Shown piece after piece: positions 10,783 to 23,368 of a DNA stretch of 64,000 bases (the stretch's first letter is position 1; each line of letters starts with the position of its first letter). The DNA is taken from assembly GCF_027118995.1 (NCBI RefSeq), contig NZ_CP098242.1, forward strand, positions 868,001 through 932,000, given 5' to 3'. The stretch comes from Oxalobacter vibrioformis. Lineage in GTDB: Bacteria > Pseudomonadota > Gammaproteobacteria > Burkholderiales > Burkholderiaceae_D. The notes under the pieces are model-generated. The model was given only the letters and a program-made list of their open reading frames with translations. It made no database searches and had not been told where the DNA came from. The position numbers and the translations under genes were made by a program.

Positions 10783-12957
10783 TCATTCCTTTCTTATGAA
10801 CATGCAGGTCGCCAGTGGCGGCACGGTTATCTCCAATGAGAAATCATGGTGATTTGACCATACCGCCTGCGTCTGAAGCTCCCCATTGTGGATGCCGCTT
10901 CCACCATAAATATGGGCATCCGTATTGATGATTTCACGGTACCATCCGGCCCTGGGTACGCCAATCCGGTATCCGTAACGGGGAATGGGGGTGAAGTTGC
11001 ACACCACCATCACAAAATCACCGTTGGCATCCCATCGAATGAAAGACACCACCGAACTATCGACATCATCATGAATGATCCATTCAAATCCTGCCGGCTC
11101 AAAATCCTGTTCGTACAGGGCAGGATAACGGGTATAGACCGCATTCAGATCGGAAATCAGGCGATGGACACCGGCATGCAGCGGGTACTGGAGCAGATGC
11201 CATTCAATACTGCCGCTGGCATCCCATTCAGCATACTGTGCAATCTCCCCTCCCATGAAAAGCAGTTTTTTCCCGGGAAAGCCCCACATGAATCCGTAAT
11301 AGCAGCGCAGATTGGCAAAACGCTGCCATTCATCCCCTGGCATCTTGCCAATCAGTGAGCCCTTGCAGTGCACCACTTCATCATGCGAAAGGGGCAGAAT
11401 AAAATTCTCAAACCAGGCATACATAATGCCGAAGCGCAGCTTGTCATGGTGATATTTCCGGTAGACAGAATCTTCACTCATATACGACAGCGTGTCGTTC
11501 ATCCATCCCAGGTTCCATTTATAATGAAAACCCAGGCCACCATCCCAGACAGGACGGGAAACCCCCGGGAAACTGGTGGACTCCTCTGCCATCGTGACAG
11601 CTTCTTTCCTCTCGGTACCAACGATTTCATTCATTTTCCGCAAAAAGACGATGGCTTCGAGATTTTCGCGCCCACCATACTGGTTGGGAACCCATTCACC
11701 AGGCGCCCGGCTGTAGTCCCTGTAAAGCATGGAAGCAACCGCATCAACCCGCAGGCCATCTATACCGTACCGCTCTATCCAGTACAGGGCATTGCCCACC
11801 AGGTAATTGCTGACTTCTGAACGTCCATAGTTATAGATGATGCTGCCCCAGTCCTGGTGCACCCCTTCTTTCGGGTCCTCGTGTTCATAAAGGCTGGTGC
11901 CATCAAAGCGGTATAAACCATGCGCATCAGAAGGAAAATGCGCAGGCACCCAGTCAAGGATGACGCCAATGCCGTTATCGTGTGCCACATCGACAAAATC
12001 CCGGAATTCATCCGGTGTGCCAAAACGCGAGGTAACCGCATAAAGGCCAATCGGCTGATATCCCCATGACCCGTCATGCGGATGCTCGGAAATCGGCAAC
12101 AGCTCAATATGGGTGAACCCCAGGTCTTTCACGTAAGGAATCAGTTCCTCTGCCAGTTCGCGATAGGTCAGCCAGCGCCAGCCATCCTTTTTCCGCCATG
12201 AGCCGAGATGCACCTCATATATACTCACCGGCGCATTCAGCGCATTCGCTTTTTTGCGATCCTCCCGTGAGGGGTAAACCTCGGGAAGCCAGTGAACAAT
12301 GGACGCCGTATCCGGACGAAGCTCTGCACGAAAGGCAAAGGGATCGGCTTTCAGGAGAATGTCTCCCGACTGTGTCTTGATCTCATATTTATACAAGTCA
12401 CCGGGCATGAGATGGGGGATGAATATTTCCCAGACACCACACTCCACCCGGTAGCGCATCATGTGGCGGCGGCCATCCCAATCATTGAAATCGCCGACAA
12501 CAGATACCCGTCGCGCATGGGGCGCCCATACGGCAAACGTTACGCCCGGCACGCCATCAAATTCCCTGGGATGGGCGCCCATTTTTTCATAAGGGCGGTG
12601 ATGCGTTCCCTCTGCCAGCAGCCAGACATCAATGTCACCCAGGACGTTGGGAAAACGATAGGTGTCTTCCATATCCTGCTCATGTGTCCCCCAGTTGACA
12701 CGCAAACGATAGGCGAAAGGTTCACGGCGATCGTCAAAATACCCTTCAAACAGGGCACTGTTATTGACCCTTGGCAGGTCCATCACCACCTTTTCGCTGG
12801 CGGTATCGATAACGGAAACATGCCATGCCCCGGGAATCAGCGCACGGACAAGAAGCCGCCCCTTTTCCCTGTGCATGCCCAGGATAGAGAACGGATCGCG
12901 ATGATCTCCCGCTATCAGGGCCTGCAAGGCTGAATCCGGCATGATGGTTTCTGGCAT
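10783..12957 (-). CDS. glgB: 1,4-alpha-glucan branching enzyme
   Basis: Cuts alpha-1,4 chains and rejoins them through alpha-1,6 bonds. 724 aa, the usual length for the long bacterial form: an N-terminal module beginning DPFSILGMH, a CBM48 domain (FAVWAPHARRVSVVGDFNDW), then the GH13 barrel with YEVHLGSW, GLRVDAVASMLYRDY (catalytic aspartate), AEESTSFPGVS (catalytic glutamate) and LSHDEVVH. First gene of the minus-strand glycogen operon; the 185-base gap to the ETF-QO gene behind it should hold the operon promoter, although no strong boxes stand out. Confidence 0.96.
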   Translation of the reverse strand: MPETIMPDSALQALIAGDHRDPFSILGMHREKGRLLVRALIPGAWHVSVIDTASEKVVMDLPRVNNSALFEGYFDDRREPFAYRLRVNWGTHEQDMEDTYRFPNVLGDIDVWLLAEGTHHRPYEKMGAHPREFDGVPGVTFAVWAPHARRVSVVGDFNDWDGRRHMMRYRVECGVWEIFIPHLMPGDLYKYEIKTQSGDILLKADPFAFRAELRPDTASIVHWLPEVYPSREDRKKANALNAPVSIYEVHLGSWRKKDGWRWLTYRELAEELIPYVKDLGFTHIELLPISEHPHDGSWGYQPIGLYAVTSRFGTPDEFRDFVDVAHDNGIGVILDWVPAHFPSDAHGLYRFDGTSLYEHEDPKEGVHQDWGSIIYNYGRSEVSNYLVGNALYWIERYGIDGLRVDAVASMLYRDYSRAPGEWVPNQYGGRENLEAIVFLRKMNEIVGTERKEAVTMAEESTSFPGVSRPVWDGGLGFHYKWNLGWMNDTLSYMSEDSVYRKYHHDKLRFGIMYAWFENFILPLSHDEVVHCKGSLIGKMPGDEWQRFANLRCYYGFMWGFPGKKLLFMGGEIAQYAEWDASGSIEWHLLQYPLHAGVHRLISDLNAVYTRYPALYEQDFEPAGFEWIIHDDVDSSVVSFIRWDANGDFVMVVCNFTPIPRYGYRIGVPRAGWYREIINTDAHIYGGSGIHNGELQTQAVWSNHHDFSLEITVPPLATCMFIRKE

Positions 12958-13142
12958 TGTCTATCCTCAAAATACAACGACCCGATGAAAAACTGCCTTT
13001 GATCAACAACGAGGTCAAGGCGACCTTATAATCAATGGTAAAACATTTTCTCCGGGAAAAATGATATTCCGGAGCAACTTTTTTGTTTTTTCTGTATGTT
13101 TTATGACAGGCTTCAGCCAAAACAGAATGAAATGCCGGAAAA

Positions 13143-14810
13143 CTACATATCCTGGTATTCCGGGCCATCACCGCCCTCAGGCGCAACCCAGATGATGTTT
13201 TCGGTCGGGTCCTTGATATCGCAGGTCTTGCAGTGCAGGCAATTGGACGCATTGATACGAAGATGAGGTGTTCCCGTCTCGTCCGTAACAAATTCATAGA
13301 CCGCCGCGGGGCAATACCGTGATTCCGGCCCGGCATACTTTGCCAGATTAACCGCAACCGGCACCTGCTCATTCTTGAGCAGCAGGTGCGATGGCTGATT
13401 TTCTTCATGGTGGGTGCCGGAAAGATAAAGTGACGACAGCATGGCATTTTCCGGTACACCATCCTGATCGTATGACAACCGGCGGCTGGATGCGGCAGGC
13501 TTGAGGCTTGCATGATCCGGCTGGTGGCGGTGAAGTGTCCAGGGTGCCTTTCCACGCAGGACAACCTGATCAAGGCCAAACATGAAACTGCCCGGCAGCA
13601 ATCCTTTGCCCATCCAGGGTTTGAAATTCCGGGCGCGGTAGAGTTCTTCATACAGCCAGGATTGGCGGAAAAGGCGGGGAAACGCCTTGAGCACATCCTG
13701 CTTACGTCCGGCACACAGCGCTTCAAAAGCGGCTTCAGCGGCGAGCATGCCTGACTTGATCGCTGTATGGATACCCTTCAGACTGGCACCATTCATGAAT
13801 CCTGCGCAGCAGCCCACCAACACGCCTCCGGGGAAAACCGGTTCCGGCAATGCCTGCAGGCCGCCCGCTGCCAGCGCTCTTGCGCCATATTCCAGGCATT
13901 TCCCCTCCTTGAGGAAAACAGCAATAGCCGGATGGGTCTTGAGCCGCTGAAATTCGCTGTAAGGCGAAAGATAGGGGTTGTCATAAGCCAGTCCGACCAT
14001 CAAGCCGACCGCAACCCGATTGCCCGGCATATGATACAGAAAACCACCGCCGTATGTTGCATGGTCAAGCGGCCATCCCGCGGTATGAATGACAAGACCA
14101 GGCTTATGGTCTTCGGGAGGTACCTGCCATATTTCTTTCAGGCTGAGGGCATACCCCTGCGGATCGCGCCCCTTATCCAGGGAAAACTGCGAAACGAGCT
14201 GCTGTCCCAGTTGTCCGCGTGCACCTTCAGCAAAAAATGTATATGATGCAAAAATCTCAACGCCTGGCTGATACCGTGATGTCTTCCTGCCATCCCGCCC
14301 GATTCCCATGGCACCAGTCGCCACGCCTTTAACACTGCCATTTTCCGAATAGAGGATTTCTGTTGCGGCAAATCCCGAAAAGACATCCACCCCCAGTATT
14401 TCGGCCTGCTCGGCAAGCCAGCGCACCAAACGCGACAGCGAGAGCACATGGTTCCCTGTATTTTTCAGCGAATGGGGCAAGAGCATATCCGGAAGCGGAA
14501 AAGCCTTCCCCTGTGTAAGAAAGGAAAAGCGGTTCGCAGAGACAGGAACGGACGCGGGCGCGCCCTTTTTTTCCCAGCCCGGCAGCAGCTCATCCAAAGC
14601 CTTTGGATCCATGATCGCGCCAGAAATAATATGCGCTCCCGGTTCGGACCCTTTTTCCAGTACACAGACAGACAGCGCCCGTTCACTTTCAGCGGCAAGC
14701 TGTTTCAGGCGAATGGCAGCCGCCAGGCCGGCAGGGCCGGCACCGACAATCACAATGTCGTAATCCATTGTGTCTCGTGACTCTGAGAGGTTCTGTTTGT
14801 TTTCAGCCAT
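13143..14810 (-). CDS. Electron transfer flavoprotein-ubiquinone oxidoreductase
   Basis: Membrane-associated FAD and 4Fe-4S enzyme that passes electrons from reduced ETF (acyl-CoA and amine dehydrogenases) to the quinone pool. 555 aa. The FAD-binding IVGAGPAGLAAAIRL is at about residue 20, GAHIISGAIMDP follows, GCCAGFMNGASLKGIHTA lies mid-protein, and the C-terminal ferredoxin-like module carries the cluster motif CLHCKTCDIKDP. It is divergent from the thioesterase gene (125-base gap), hinting at acyl-CoA metabolism. A putative rquA at 58-59 kb means its electron acceptor could include rhodoquinone; that is inference. Confidence 0.95.
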   Translation of the reverse strand: MAENKQNLSESRDTMDYDIVIVGAGPAGLAAAIRLKQLAAESERALSVCVLEKGSEPGAHIISGAIMDPKALDELLPGWEKKGAPASVPVSANRFSFLTQGKAFPLPDMLLPHSLKNTGNHVLSLSRLVRWLAEQAEILGVDVFSGFAATEILYSENGSVKGVATGAMGIGRDGRKTSRYQPGVEIFASYTFFAEGARGQLGQQLVSQFSLDKGRDPQGYALSLKEIWQVPPEDHKPGLVIHTAGWPLDHATYGGGFLYHMPGNRVAVGLMVGLAYDNPYLSPYSEFQRLKTHPAIAVFLKEGKCLEYGARALAAGGLQALPEPVFPGGVLVGCCAGFMNGASLKGIHTAIKSGMLAAEAAFEALCAGRKQDVLKAFPRLFRQSWLYEELYRARNFKPWMGKGLLPGSFMFGLDQVVLRGKAPWTLHRHQPDHASLKPAASSRRLSYDQDGVPENAMLSSLYLSGTHHEENQPSHLLLKNEQVPVAVNLAKYAGPESRYCPAAVYEFVTDETGTPHLRINASNCLHCKTCDIKDPTENIIWVAPEGGDGPEYQDM

Positions 14811-14935
14811 TTTTACCTGGTCAAACCATTTACTCCAACGTCATTTTTATCCGACAGGGTACGAAATCCTCTGCAATCATGCAATCATATCGGCTGCAGC
14901 CTTTTCATGACAGATACAAATGGAATTAAAACACA

Positions 14936-15355
14936 ATGAAAAAAGACCTTCTTGAGAATATGAAACATGTCTATACATCGATCATCCCGATGCGATGGGG
15001 AGACATGGATGCCATGGGGCATGTCAACAATACCGTCTATTTCCGTTATCTCGAACAGGCGCGTATCGAATGGTACGCTTTCATTGGCCGTGAAAAAAAC
15101 GCCGGTATGGAAACCGTTGTCGTCAATGCGCATTGTTCGTTTATGGTCGCCCTCACCTATCCGGGTGAAATCGAAGTCCGTACCTACGCCGGCTCACCCG
15201 GTCGGACCAGTTTTGAAATCCTGCAGGAAATACGCCGCACGGATGATCCTGATACCGTATATGCCCGCGGCGGTGCAAGGGTCGTATGGGTAGACAGAAG
15301 CACCGGAAAGTCTTCACCATTGCCTGATACCGTGCGTGAAATGATCACCGCATAA
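14936..15355 (+). CDS. Acyl-CoA thioesterase, 4HBT hotdog fold
   Basis: 139 aa. The MRWGDMDAMGHVNNTVYFRY block is the 4-hydroxybenzoyl-CoA thioesterase signature with the catalytic aspartate, and the remaining hotdog strands follow (AHCSFMVALTYPGEIEV, RGGARVVWVD). Family members hydrolyse acyl-CoA thioesters; YbgC and FadM are relatives. The exact substrate cannot be read from sequence. It converges on cspA with a shared terminator and is divergent from the ETF-QO gene, compatible with fatty-acyl or aromatic acyl-CoA turnover. Confidence 0.85.
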   Translation: MKKDLLENMKHVYTSIIPMRWGDMDAMGHVNNTVYFRYLEQARIEWYAFIGREKNAGMETVVVNAHCSFMVALTYPGEIEVRTYAGSPGRTSFEILQEIRRTDDPDTVYARGGARVVWVDRSTGKSSPLPDTVREMITA

Positions 15356-15380
15356 CCGGACAAGGCGCTCACCCATTAAA

Positions 15381-15402
15381 AAACCCCGCTTTAGCGGGGT
15401 TT
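15381..15402. terminator. Bidirectional terminator between the thioesterase gene and cspA
   Basis: A 10-bp stem AAACCCCGCT / AGCGGGGTTT with a two-base spacer between the arms lies between two convergent genes, with A- and T-runs on the two sides. Confidence 0.85.
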
Positions 15403-15420
15403 GCCATGCTCAATGCACGC

Positions 15421-15624
15421 TTAAGCTGCTTCGATATTCGAAGCCTGCTTGCCTTTTGGACCGGTATTGATCTCAAAAGATACGCGCTGATTTTCCTTGA
15501 GAGACTTGAAACCATCGGATTTGATGGCTGAAAAATGCGCGAACACATCCTCTCCACCCTCGTCCGGCGTAATAAAACCAAAACCTTTTGCATCATTGAA
15601 CCATTTAACAGTACCAGTTGCCAT
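15421..15624 (-). CDS. Cold-shock protein, CspA family
   Basis: 67-residue single cold-shock domain. Both RNA-binding motifs are intact, [10 protein letters not shown] (RNP1) and DVFAHFSAI (RNP2). Such proteins bind single-stranded RNA or DNA and act as RNA chaperones, either on cold shock or constitutively. An AGGA ribosome-binding site precedes the ATG. The 145 bases upstream to the next gene may include a long 5' leader as in other csp genes, but leader folding was not computed. Confidence 0.97.
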   Translation of the reverse strand: MATGTVKWFNDAKGFGFITPDEGGEDVFAHFSAIKSDGFKSLKENQRVSFEINTGPKGKQASNIEAA

Positions 15625-15769
15625 TACTTCTTCCTATTTCAGTTAATCCAGGTTTTCATCTAACCATTTATTGCACCAGAACACACAGGAAAGCCTGGGC
15701 GACCTTTATTATGTTTAACCAGTGCAACAGCCCATTTTAGCAGAACAGAGACCGCTTCTGGCTACCTTT

Positions 15770-16366
15770 TTACCCAGGATGTGATAATTCCCACTGCGCG
15801 GAATGGATTTTTTCGAGCCAGAACGTGCCGATAATGGTTTTGGCATCCGTAATCTGTCCTTCCTTTACCCATGAAAGCAACTGGGAGAGCGTTGCCGAAA
15901 AGGTTTCAATAAACTCTTCTTCATCACGATGCTCTTTTCCTGACTTAAGCCCCCTGGCCAGGTAGATGGTAAGCGCCTCATCCGAATAACCAATGGCATT
16001 GTGAATGGTGCACACATACTGCCAGTCGCTGGCCGTATAACCGGTCTCTTCCATCAGTTCTCTTTTTGCCGTGTCGAAAGGCTCCTCCCCTGCATCGATT
16101 TTCCCGGCAGGAAATTCCAGAAAAACCCGGTTTAAGGGATAGCGAAACTGCCGCTCCATGAGATACCTGCCATCATCCAGCATGGGCAGAATCACTACTG
16201 CACCAGGATGCCGGATATATTCACGCTGGGAGGTTTCATTATCCGGCAGGCGGACTTTGTCCCGATACACGTCAAAAAAAAGCCCCTTGTGCATGATCCG
16301 GCTCTCAAGCGCTGTTTCATCCAGGTTACTCCCGGGCAGTGCCGCCTCATTGTCAGAAGAAATCAT
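15770..16366 (-). CDS. Nudix hydrolase, ADP-ribose pyrophosphatase type
   Basis: 198 aa. The Nudix box is complete: GKIDAGEEPFDTAKRELMEE followed by TGY, with the metal-binding RELMEE glutamates. The N-terminal YRDKVRLPDN and the FEFPAGKID context resemble NudF/ADP-ribose pyrophosphatases, which convert ADP-ribose to AMP and ribose-5-phosphate. Substrate choice within the superfamily is inference. It is divergent from rarA. Confidence 0.85.
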   Translation of the reverse strand: MISSDNEAALPGSNLDETALESRIMHKGLFFDVYRDKVRLPDNETSQREYIRHPGAVVILPMLDDGRYLMERQFRYPLNRVFLEFPAGKIDAGEEPFDTAKRELMEETGYTASDWQYVCTIHNAIGYSDEALTIYLARGLKSGKEHRDEEEFIETFSATLSQLLSWVKEGQITDAKTIIGTFWLEKIHSAQWELSHPG

Positions 16367-16482
16367 ATGGTTTGTCTCAACGTAAAAAATCAGTAATCGG
16401 TTCTTTTATGATATTAACGCTTTCTTTGTCACATTACCCTGCTATCGGCTAGACTATTCTTTTTATCTGACCCGTTTTTTTC

Positions 16483-17769
16483 ATGACACAGGTACCTTTG
16501 GCAGAACGCCTTCGTCCGGGATCCATCGACGATATGGTCGGTCAGCAGCATCTGCTGGGCCCCGGTAAACCTTTGCGTGTTGCCTTTGCGTCCGGTGAAC
16601 CCCACTCCATGATCCTGTGGGGTCCGCCTGGCGTTGGCAAAACCACATTCGCCCGTCTGATGGCGGATGGGTTCAATGCTGAATTTATTGCGCTGTCTGC
16701 TGTTTTATCCGGCGTCAAGGACATCCGCGAAGCGGTTGAACGTGCAGAATATACCCGGAGCCAGTCCGGCAGGCGAACCATTCTGTTTGTTGATGAGGTA
16801 CACCGTTTTAACAAAAGTCAGCAGGATGCCTTTTTACCCTATGTGGAAAGCGGTCTTTTCACTTTTATCGGTGCCACGACAGAAAACCCGTCCTTTGAAG
16901 TGAATAATGCGCTGTTGTCCCGTTCAACAGTCTATGTCCTTCACCCTCTGGAAGAGGGTGACCTGCTCTTCCTTTTGAACCGTGCGCTGGAAACGCTGCT
17001 ATCCCCGCTTACCGTTACGGCTGATGCCAGCGATATACTGGTCGCCAATGCCGATGGGGATGCCCGACGGCTCTTAAATACACTGGAGATAACCGCACAT
17101 GCGGCCGAAGTCAAAGGACAGGCAGAAATTGATGCTGTCCTGCTTGGGGAAACGCTGGGGGATGCTGTCAGGCGTTTTGACAATGCCGGGGACAATTTTT
17201 ATGACCAGATCTCTGCGCTGCACAAGTCAGTCCGCGGCTCCAATCCGGATGCGTCCCTGTACTGGTTTGTCCGTATGCTGGATGGGGGTGCTGACCCGCG
17301 TTATCTGGCAAGACGTATTATCCGCATGGCAACAGAAGACATCGGCCTGGCTGACCCCCGGGCGCTACGCCTGGCGCTAGACGCGGCAGAAACGTACGAG
17401 AGGCTCGGCTCGCCCGAAGGTGAGCTTGCACTGGCCCAAGCCGTGATTTATCTGGCCTGCGCGGCAAAATCGAATGCCGTTTACATGGCATACAATGCCG
17501 CGCGTTCCTTCATCAGCAAGGACAAGACCTGGCCGGTGCCGGAACATTTGCGCAATGCACCGACCAAACTGATGAAAGAGCTGGGTTACGGAAAACTCTA
17601 CCGCTATGCCCACGATGAACCGGAAGCTTTTGCGGCGGGAGAAACCTATTTACCGGAAGGAATGAAAGAACCTTACTGGTATCGCCCGACACCGCGAGGC
17701 CTTGAAAGCAGGATTGCGGAAAAACTGGCCTGGCTGGCTGAACTCGACAAAAAGGCCGGCAAAAAATAA
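16483..17769 (+). CDS. rarA: Replication-associated recombination protein A (AAA+ ATPase)
   Basis: 428 aa, also called MgsA. Works at stalled replication forks together with SSB and RecA. N-terminal AAA+ core: Walker A GPPGVGKTT, Walker B LFVDEVHRF, sensor 1 GATTENPSFE and arginine finger NALLSRS. The C-terminal half contains the RarA-specific tetramerisation region, including DGGADPRYLARRI and KSNAVYMAYN. Distinguished from RuvB (also present at 45.4 kb) by this C-terminal part. Confidence 0.95.
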   Translation: MTQVPLAERLRPGSIDDMVGQQHLLGPGKPLRVAFASGEPHSMILWGPPGVGKTTFARLMADGFNAEFIALSAVLSGVKDIREAVERAEYTRSQSGRRTILFVDEVHRFNKSQQDAFLPYVESGLFTFIGATTENPSFEVNNALLSRSTVYVLHPLEEGDLLFLLNRALETLLSPLTVTADASDILVANADGDARRLLNTLEITAHAAEVKGQAEIDAVLLGETLGDAVRRFDNAGDNFYDQISALHKSVRGSNPDASLYWFVRMLDGGADPRYLARRIIRMATEDIGLADPRALRLALDAAETYERLGSPEGELALAQAVIYLACAAKSNAVYMAYNAARSFISKDKTWPVPEHLRNAPTKLMKELGYGKLYRYAHDEPEAFAAGETYLPEGMKEPYWYRPTPRGLESRIAEKLAWLAELDKKAGKK

Positions 17770-17772
17770 AAA

Positions 17773-17794
17773 AGGGTCTGGAAAACCAGACCCT
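17773..17794 (-). terminator. Terminator of gdhA, shared with rarA
   Basis: A 9-bp stem AGGGTCTGG / CCAGACCCT with an AAAA loop between convergent rarA and gdhA. The T-run follows in the minus direction, so it is best suited to ending gdhA transcripts. Confidence 0.8.
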
Positions 17795-17814
17795 CTTCCT
17801 GCGAAAGGCTTCGC

Positions 17815-20772
<2,958 letters not shown>

Positions 20773-20784
20773 CGCTTTGAATTC

Positions 20785-20827
20785 AAAAAAAGACAGGCGT
20801 CACGAAACGGGGCGCCTGTCTTTTTTT
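20785..20827 (+). terminator. serS terminator
   Basis: Stem GACAGGCG / CGCCTGTC flanked by a seven-A run and an eight-T run, 12 bases after the serS stop. Confidence 0.9.
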
Positions 20828-20975
20828 TGCGTCTATCGTATTAAAACTTCTGTCCTTGGAGTATTTGTGGTATTTTTTATGAACCCGAGTAATCTGGATA
20901 AATGTCTTAGTCCATATTTGTCCAGTGAGTAGCCCCCCTGAAACCCTGAGTAATATCTGTCCCCTCCAGATAACA

Positions 20976-23315
20976 ATGAGCCCACAATCCCTGAAACGCC
21001 AGCCGTTTGTCTTCTTTTTCCTGTTCGCTTCACTGATCTGGGCTCTGCTCGCCTGGTTTTCAACGCGTCTTTACACCACCTGGCAAGCCGAACAGGCACA
21101 GGAAACGATTGAGGAACGAGCCAAAGAAGGAATGCATGAGCTGGAAGACGGACTGGGCAGAACGATCCGGTTACTGCAATATGTCACCGATCTTCTCAGC
21201 CGATATGAAAATATCCGGGAGGCAGTAGACCGGGAAAACCGTCACTCAGCCATCAGTCAATTGCCCGAAGAACAGCGCCGACTCTATTATGAAAAACAGC
21301 CACGCCTGCGCCTGATAAACGAAGAGCTGGCTTATGCCGCCAAAGATGCCGATGTGATCAGCAATATCTGGATCATGAAAAAAGACGGCATTACGATCGC
21401 TTCAGGCAATGCATCCGATCGCGAAAGTTTCGTGGGTACCCGTTTTGATTACCGCAACTATTTTATTGACGGTATCAGCGGCAAGAAAAGGCACCAGTAT
21501 GCTTTCGGTGTGCGCACCGGGATTCCCGGCCTCTTTTTTGCCTCACCCATCCGCCAGGATAACCACACCATCGGTGTGGTTGCCAGCAAGGTCAATCTTT
21601 CCTATCTCTACAACTGGGTAAGTCAGATCAACGGGATTCTCATTGACAAGTACGGCGTCATTATCCAGGCAGGCAACCATCAGTTTGAAATGATGTCCCT
21701 GCCCGATGCAACGGTTCATATGCTTTCTGAAAAGCATCGCATGGATCGTTACAACCGTACCGAATTTCCGGTGCTGTCAATTACACCATGGGAAGGAATC
21801 GACAAAATCCAGCTCATGCAGATTGGTGATCTGTCATCACCCTTTTATGTGATGACAACAAAAATCATGGGCGATGAATTCACACTGATGACGGCCATTG
21901 ATGCGTCAAGTCTCCTTGCCAGAACGGAACACCGCCTCTTTCTGATCATACTGATCGGTGGCGGGATGCTTTTCTTTCTGGTGCTGACTGTCGTGGCCTA
22001 TCAGTTCCAGATACTCCAGCGCATTCGGCAGCGCAGGGCGATGGCCAAGCAATTGATCAACCGGGAAATATCGCGTGCGGACGCGTCAGGCAAACAATTT
22101 GCTGTGATGTACATCGACATGGATGCTTTCAAGGAAGTCAATGACACCTTCGATTATGAAACCGGAGACAACATCCTGCAAGTCATCAACGAACGGATCC
22201 AGGAAGTTATCCGCAAAACGGACACTATTATTCGCCGAACCGAAGATACCTTCATCACGCTCTTGAATGATATTGGCTCTCCTTCAGATGTGGAAAACAT
22301 TGCCATCAAAATTCAGGAAGCCATCCATGCACCGTTGGATGTCAGCGGAGTAACACTGCGCCTGACCGCCAGTATCGGCATCGCAATGTATCCTACCGAT
22401 GGCCAGACAGCATCGCAAATACTTCGGCATGCCGATACGGCGCTTTACAGTATCAAGGAAAAAGGACGTGCCGAATATGCTTTCTATCACACGCAAATGT
22501 CTGTTGATCTGGCCGCCCGCAACAGACTGGATGCAGACATGGAAAAAGCCCTGGAGCAAAAGGAATTCTTCCTGGTTTACCAGCCCCAGCTTTCTTTAAA
22601 AACCGGGAAACTGATTGGCTGCGAGGCCTTGATCCGCTGGCAACACCCCACAAGAGGGTTGATTTCTCCCGCTGAATTTATTCCGGTCGCCGAACGCACA
22701 GGCTTTATTAATTCGCTTGGTCCCTGGATACTTGATGAAGCCTGTCGCCAGGTGAAAGCCTGGAATGATGAACTGAGCGCCTCTATCCGGGTTGCGGTCA
22801 ATATTTCTCCCATCCAGTTTCAGCGCCGGGATCTGCTTAACAGTATCAAGGTGGTGCTGGAAAAAAATACGTTTCCTCCGAGCCAACTGGAACTGGAAAT
22901 GACGGAAACACTCATGATGACAGATACCGAGCGGGTACTCCTGATTATTCAGGAACTGCAGGAACTTGGCATGCAAATCAGTATTGACGATTTTGGCACC
23001 GGCTACTCAAGTCTTGCCTATCTGAGAAAATTCGATGCCAATGTCCTGAAAATTGATCGTGCCTTTGTTAATGATATGGTTACAAATATCAATGATCGCG
23101 CCATTATCAGCGCCATCATCAATATGGCAAACAGTCTGGAATATCAGGTTATTGCTGAAGGTGTCGAAACAACGGAACAATATGTCCTGTTAAAAGAACT
23201 GGGATGCCATGCCATCCAGGGTTACTGGTTCAGCACCCCCCTTCCACCGGATGACTTCATCCGCTTTTATAATCAGCATACGCAAAACCTGAACAAACAG
23301 ACTGCCAATCACTGA
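20976..23315 (+). CDS. Membrane cyclic-di-GMP phosphodiesterase: sensor, degenerate GGDEF, EAL
   Basis: 779 aa from the ATG at 20976; an in-frame GTG at 20925 is less likely. Two transmembrane helices (about residues 10-31 and 325-350) flank a periplasmic sensor region of roughly 290 residues of dCache-like size. The GGDEF domain is degenerate: the active-site loop reads RTEDTF at about residue 421, so cyclase activity is not expected. The EAL domain looks intact, with GCEALIRW near 550, IDDFGTGYSSLAYL and a C-terminal QGYWFSTPL. The likely role is hydrolysis of cyclic-di-GMP in response to a periplasmic signal, with GGDEF perhaps binding GTP as an allosteric site. Confidence 0.9.
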   Translation: MSPQSLKRQPFVFFFLFASLIWALLAWFSTRLYTTWQAEQAQETIEERAKEGMHELEDGLGRTIRLLQYVTDLLSRYENIREAVDRENRHSAISQLPEEQRRLYYEKQPRLRLINEELAYAAKDADVISNIWIMKKDGITIASGNASDRESFVGTRFDYRNYFIDGISGKKRHQYAFGVRTGIPGLFFASPIRQDNHTIGVVASKVNLSYLYNWVSQINGILIDKYGVIIQAGNHQFEMMSLPDATVHMLSEKHRMDRYNRTEFPVLSITPWEGIDKIQLMQIGDLSSPFYVMTTKIMGDEFTLMTAIDASSLLARTEHRLFLIILIGGGMLFFLVLTVVAYQFQILQRIRQRRAMAKQLINREISRADASGKQFAVMYIDMDAFKEVNDTFDYETGDNILQVINERIQEVIRKTDTIIRRTEDTFITLLNDIGSPSDVENIAIKIQEAIHAPLDVSGVTLRLTASIGIAMYPTDGQTASQILRHADTALYSIKEKGRAEYAFYHTQMSVDLAARNRLDADMEKALEQKEFFLVYQPQLSLKTGKLIGCEALIRWQHPTRGLISPAEFIPVAERTGFINSLGPWILDEACRQVKAWNDELSASIRVAVNISPIQFQRRDLLNSIKVVLEKNTFPPSQLELEMTETLMMTDTERVLLIIQELQELGMQISIDDFGTGYSSLAYLRKFDANVLKIDRAFVNDMVTNINDRAIISAIINMANSLEYQVIAEGVETTEQYVLLKELGCHAIQGYWFSTPLPPDDFIRFYNQHTQNLNKQTANH

Positions 23316-23321
23316 AATATA

Positions 23322-23346
23322 TGAAGGCCGGACATGCCGGCCTTCA
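23322..23346 (+). terminator. Terminator after the GGDEF-EAL gene
   Basis: 10-bp stem TGAAGGCCGG / CCGGCCTTCA with a five-base loop, followed by TTTTCCC. It sits between two convergent genes and can also serve ggt. Confidence 0.85.
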
Positions 23347-23368
23347 TTTTCCCGCTCGGGATGCGTGA

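Noticed and set aside
12761-13726. 321-aa minus-strand frame spanning the glgB start and ETF-QO end
   Set aside because: It overlaps two solid genes in another frame and has arginine/cysteine/serine-rich shadow composition.
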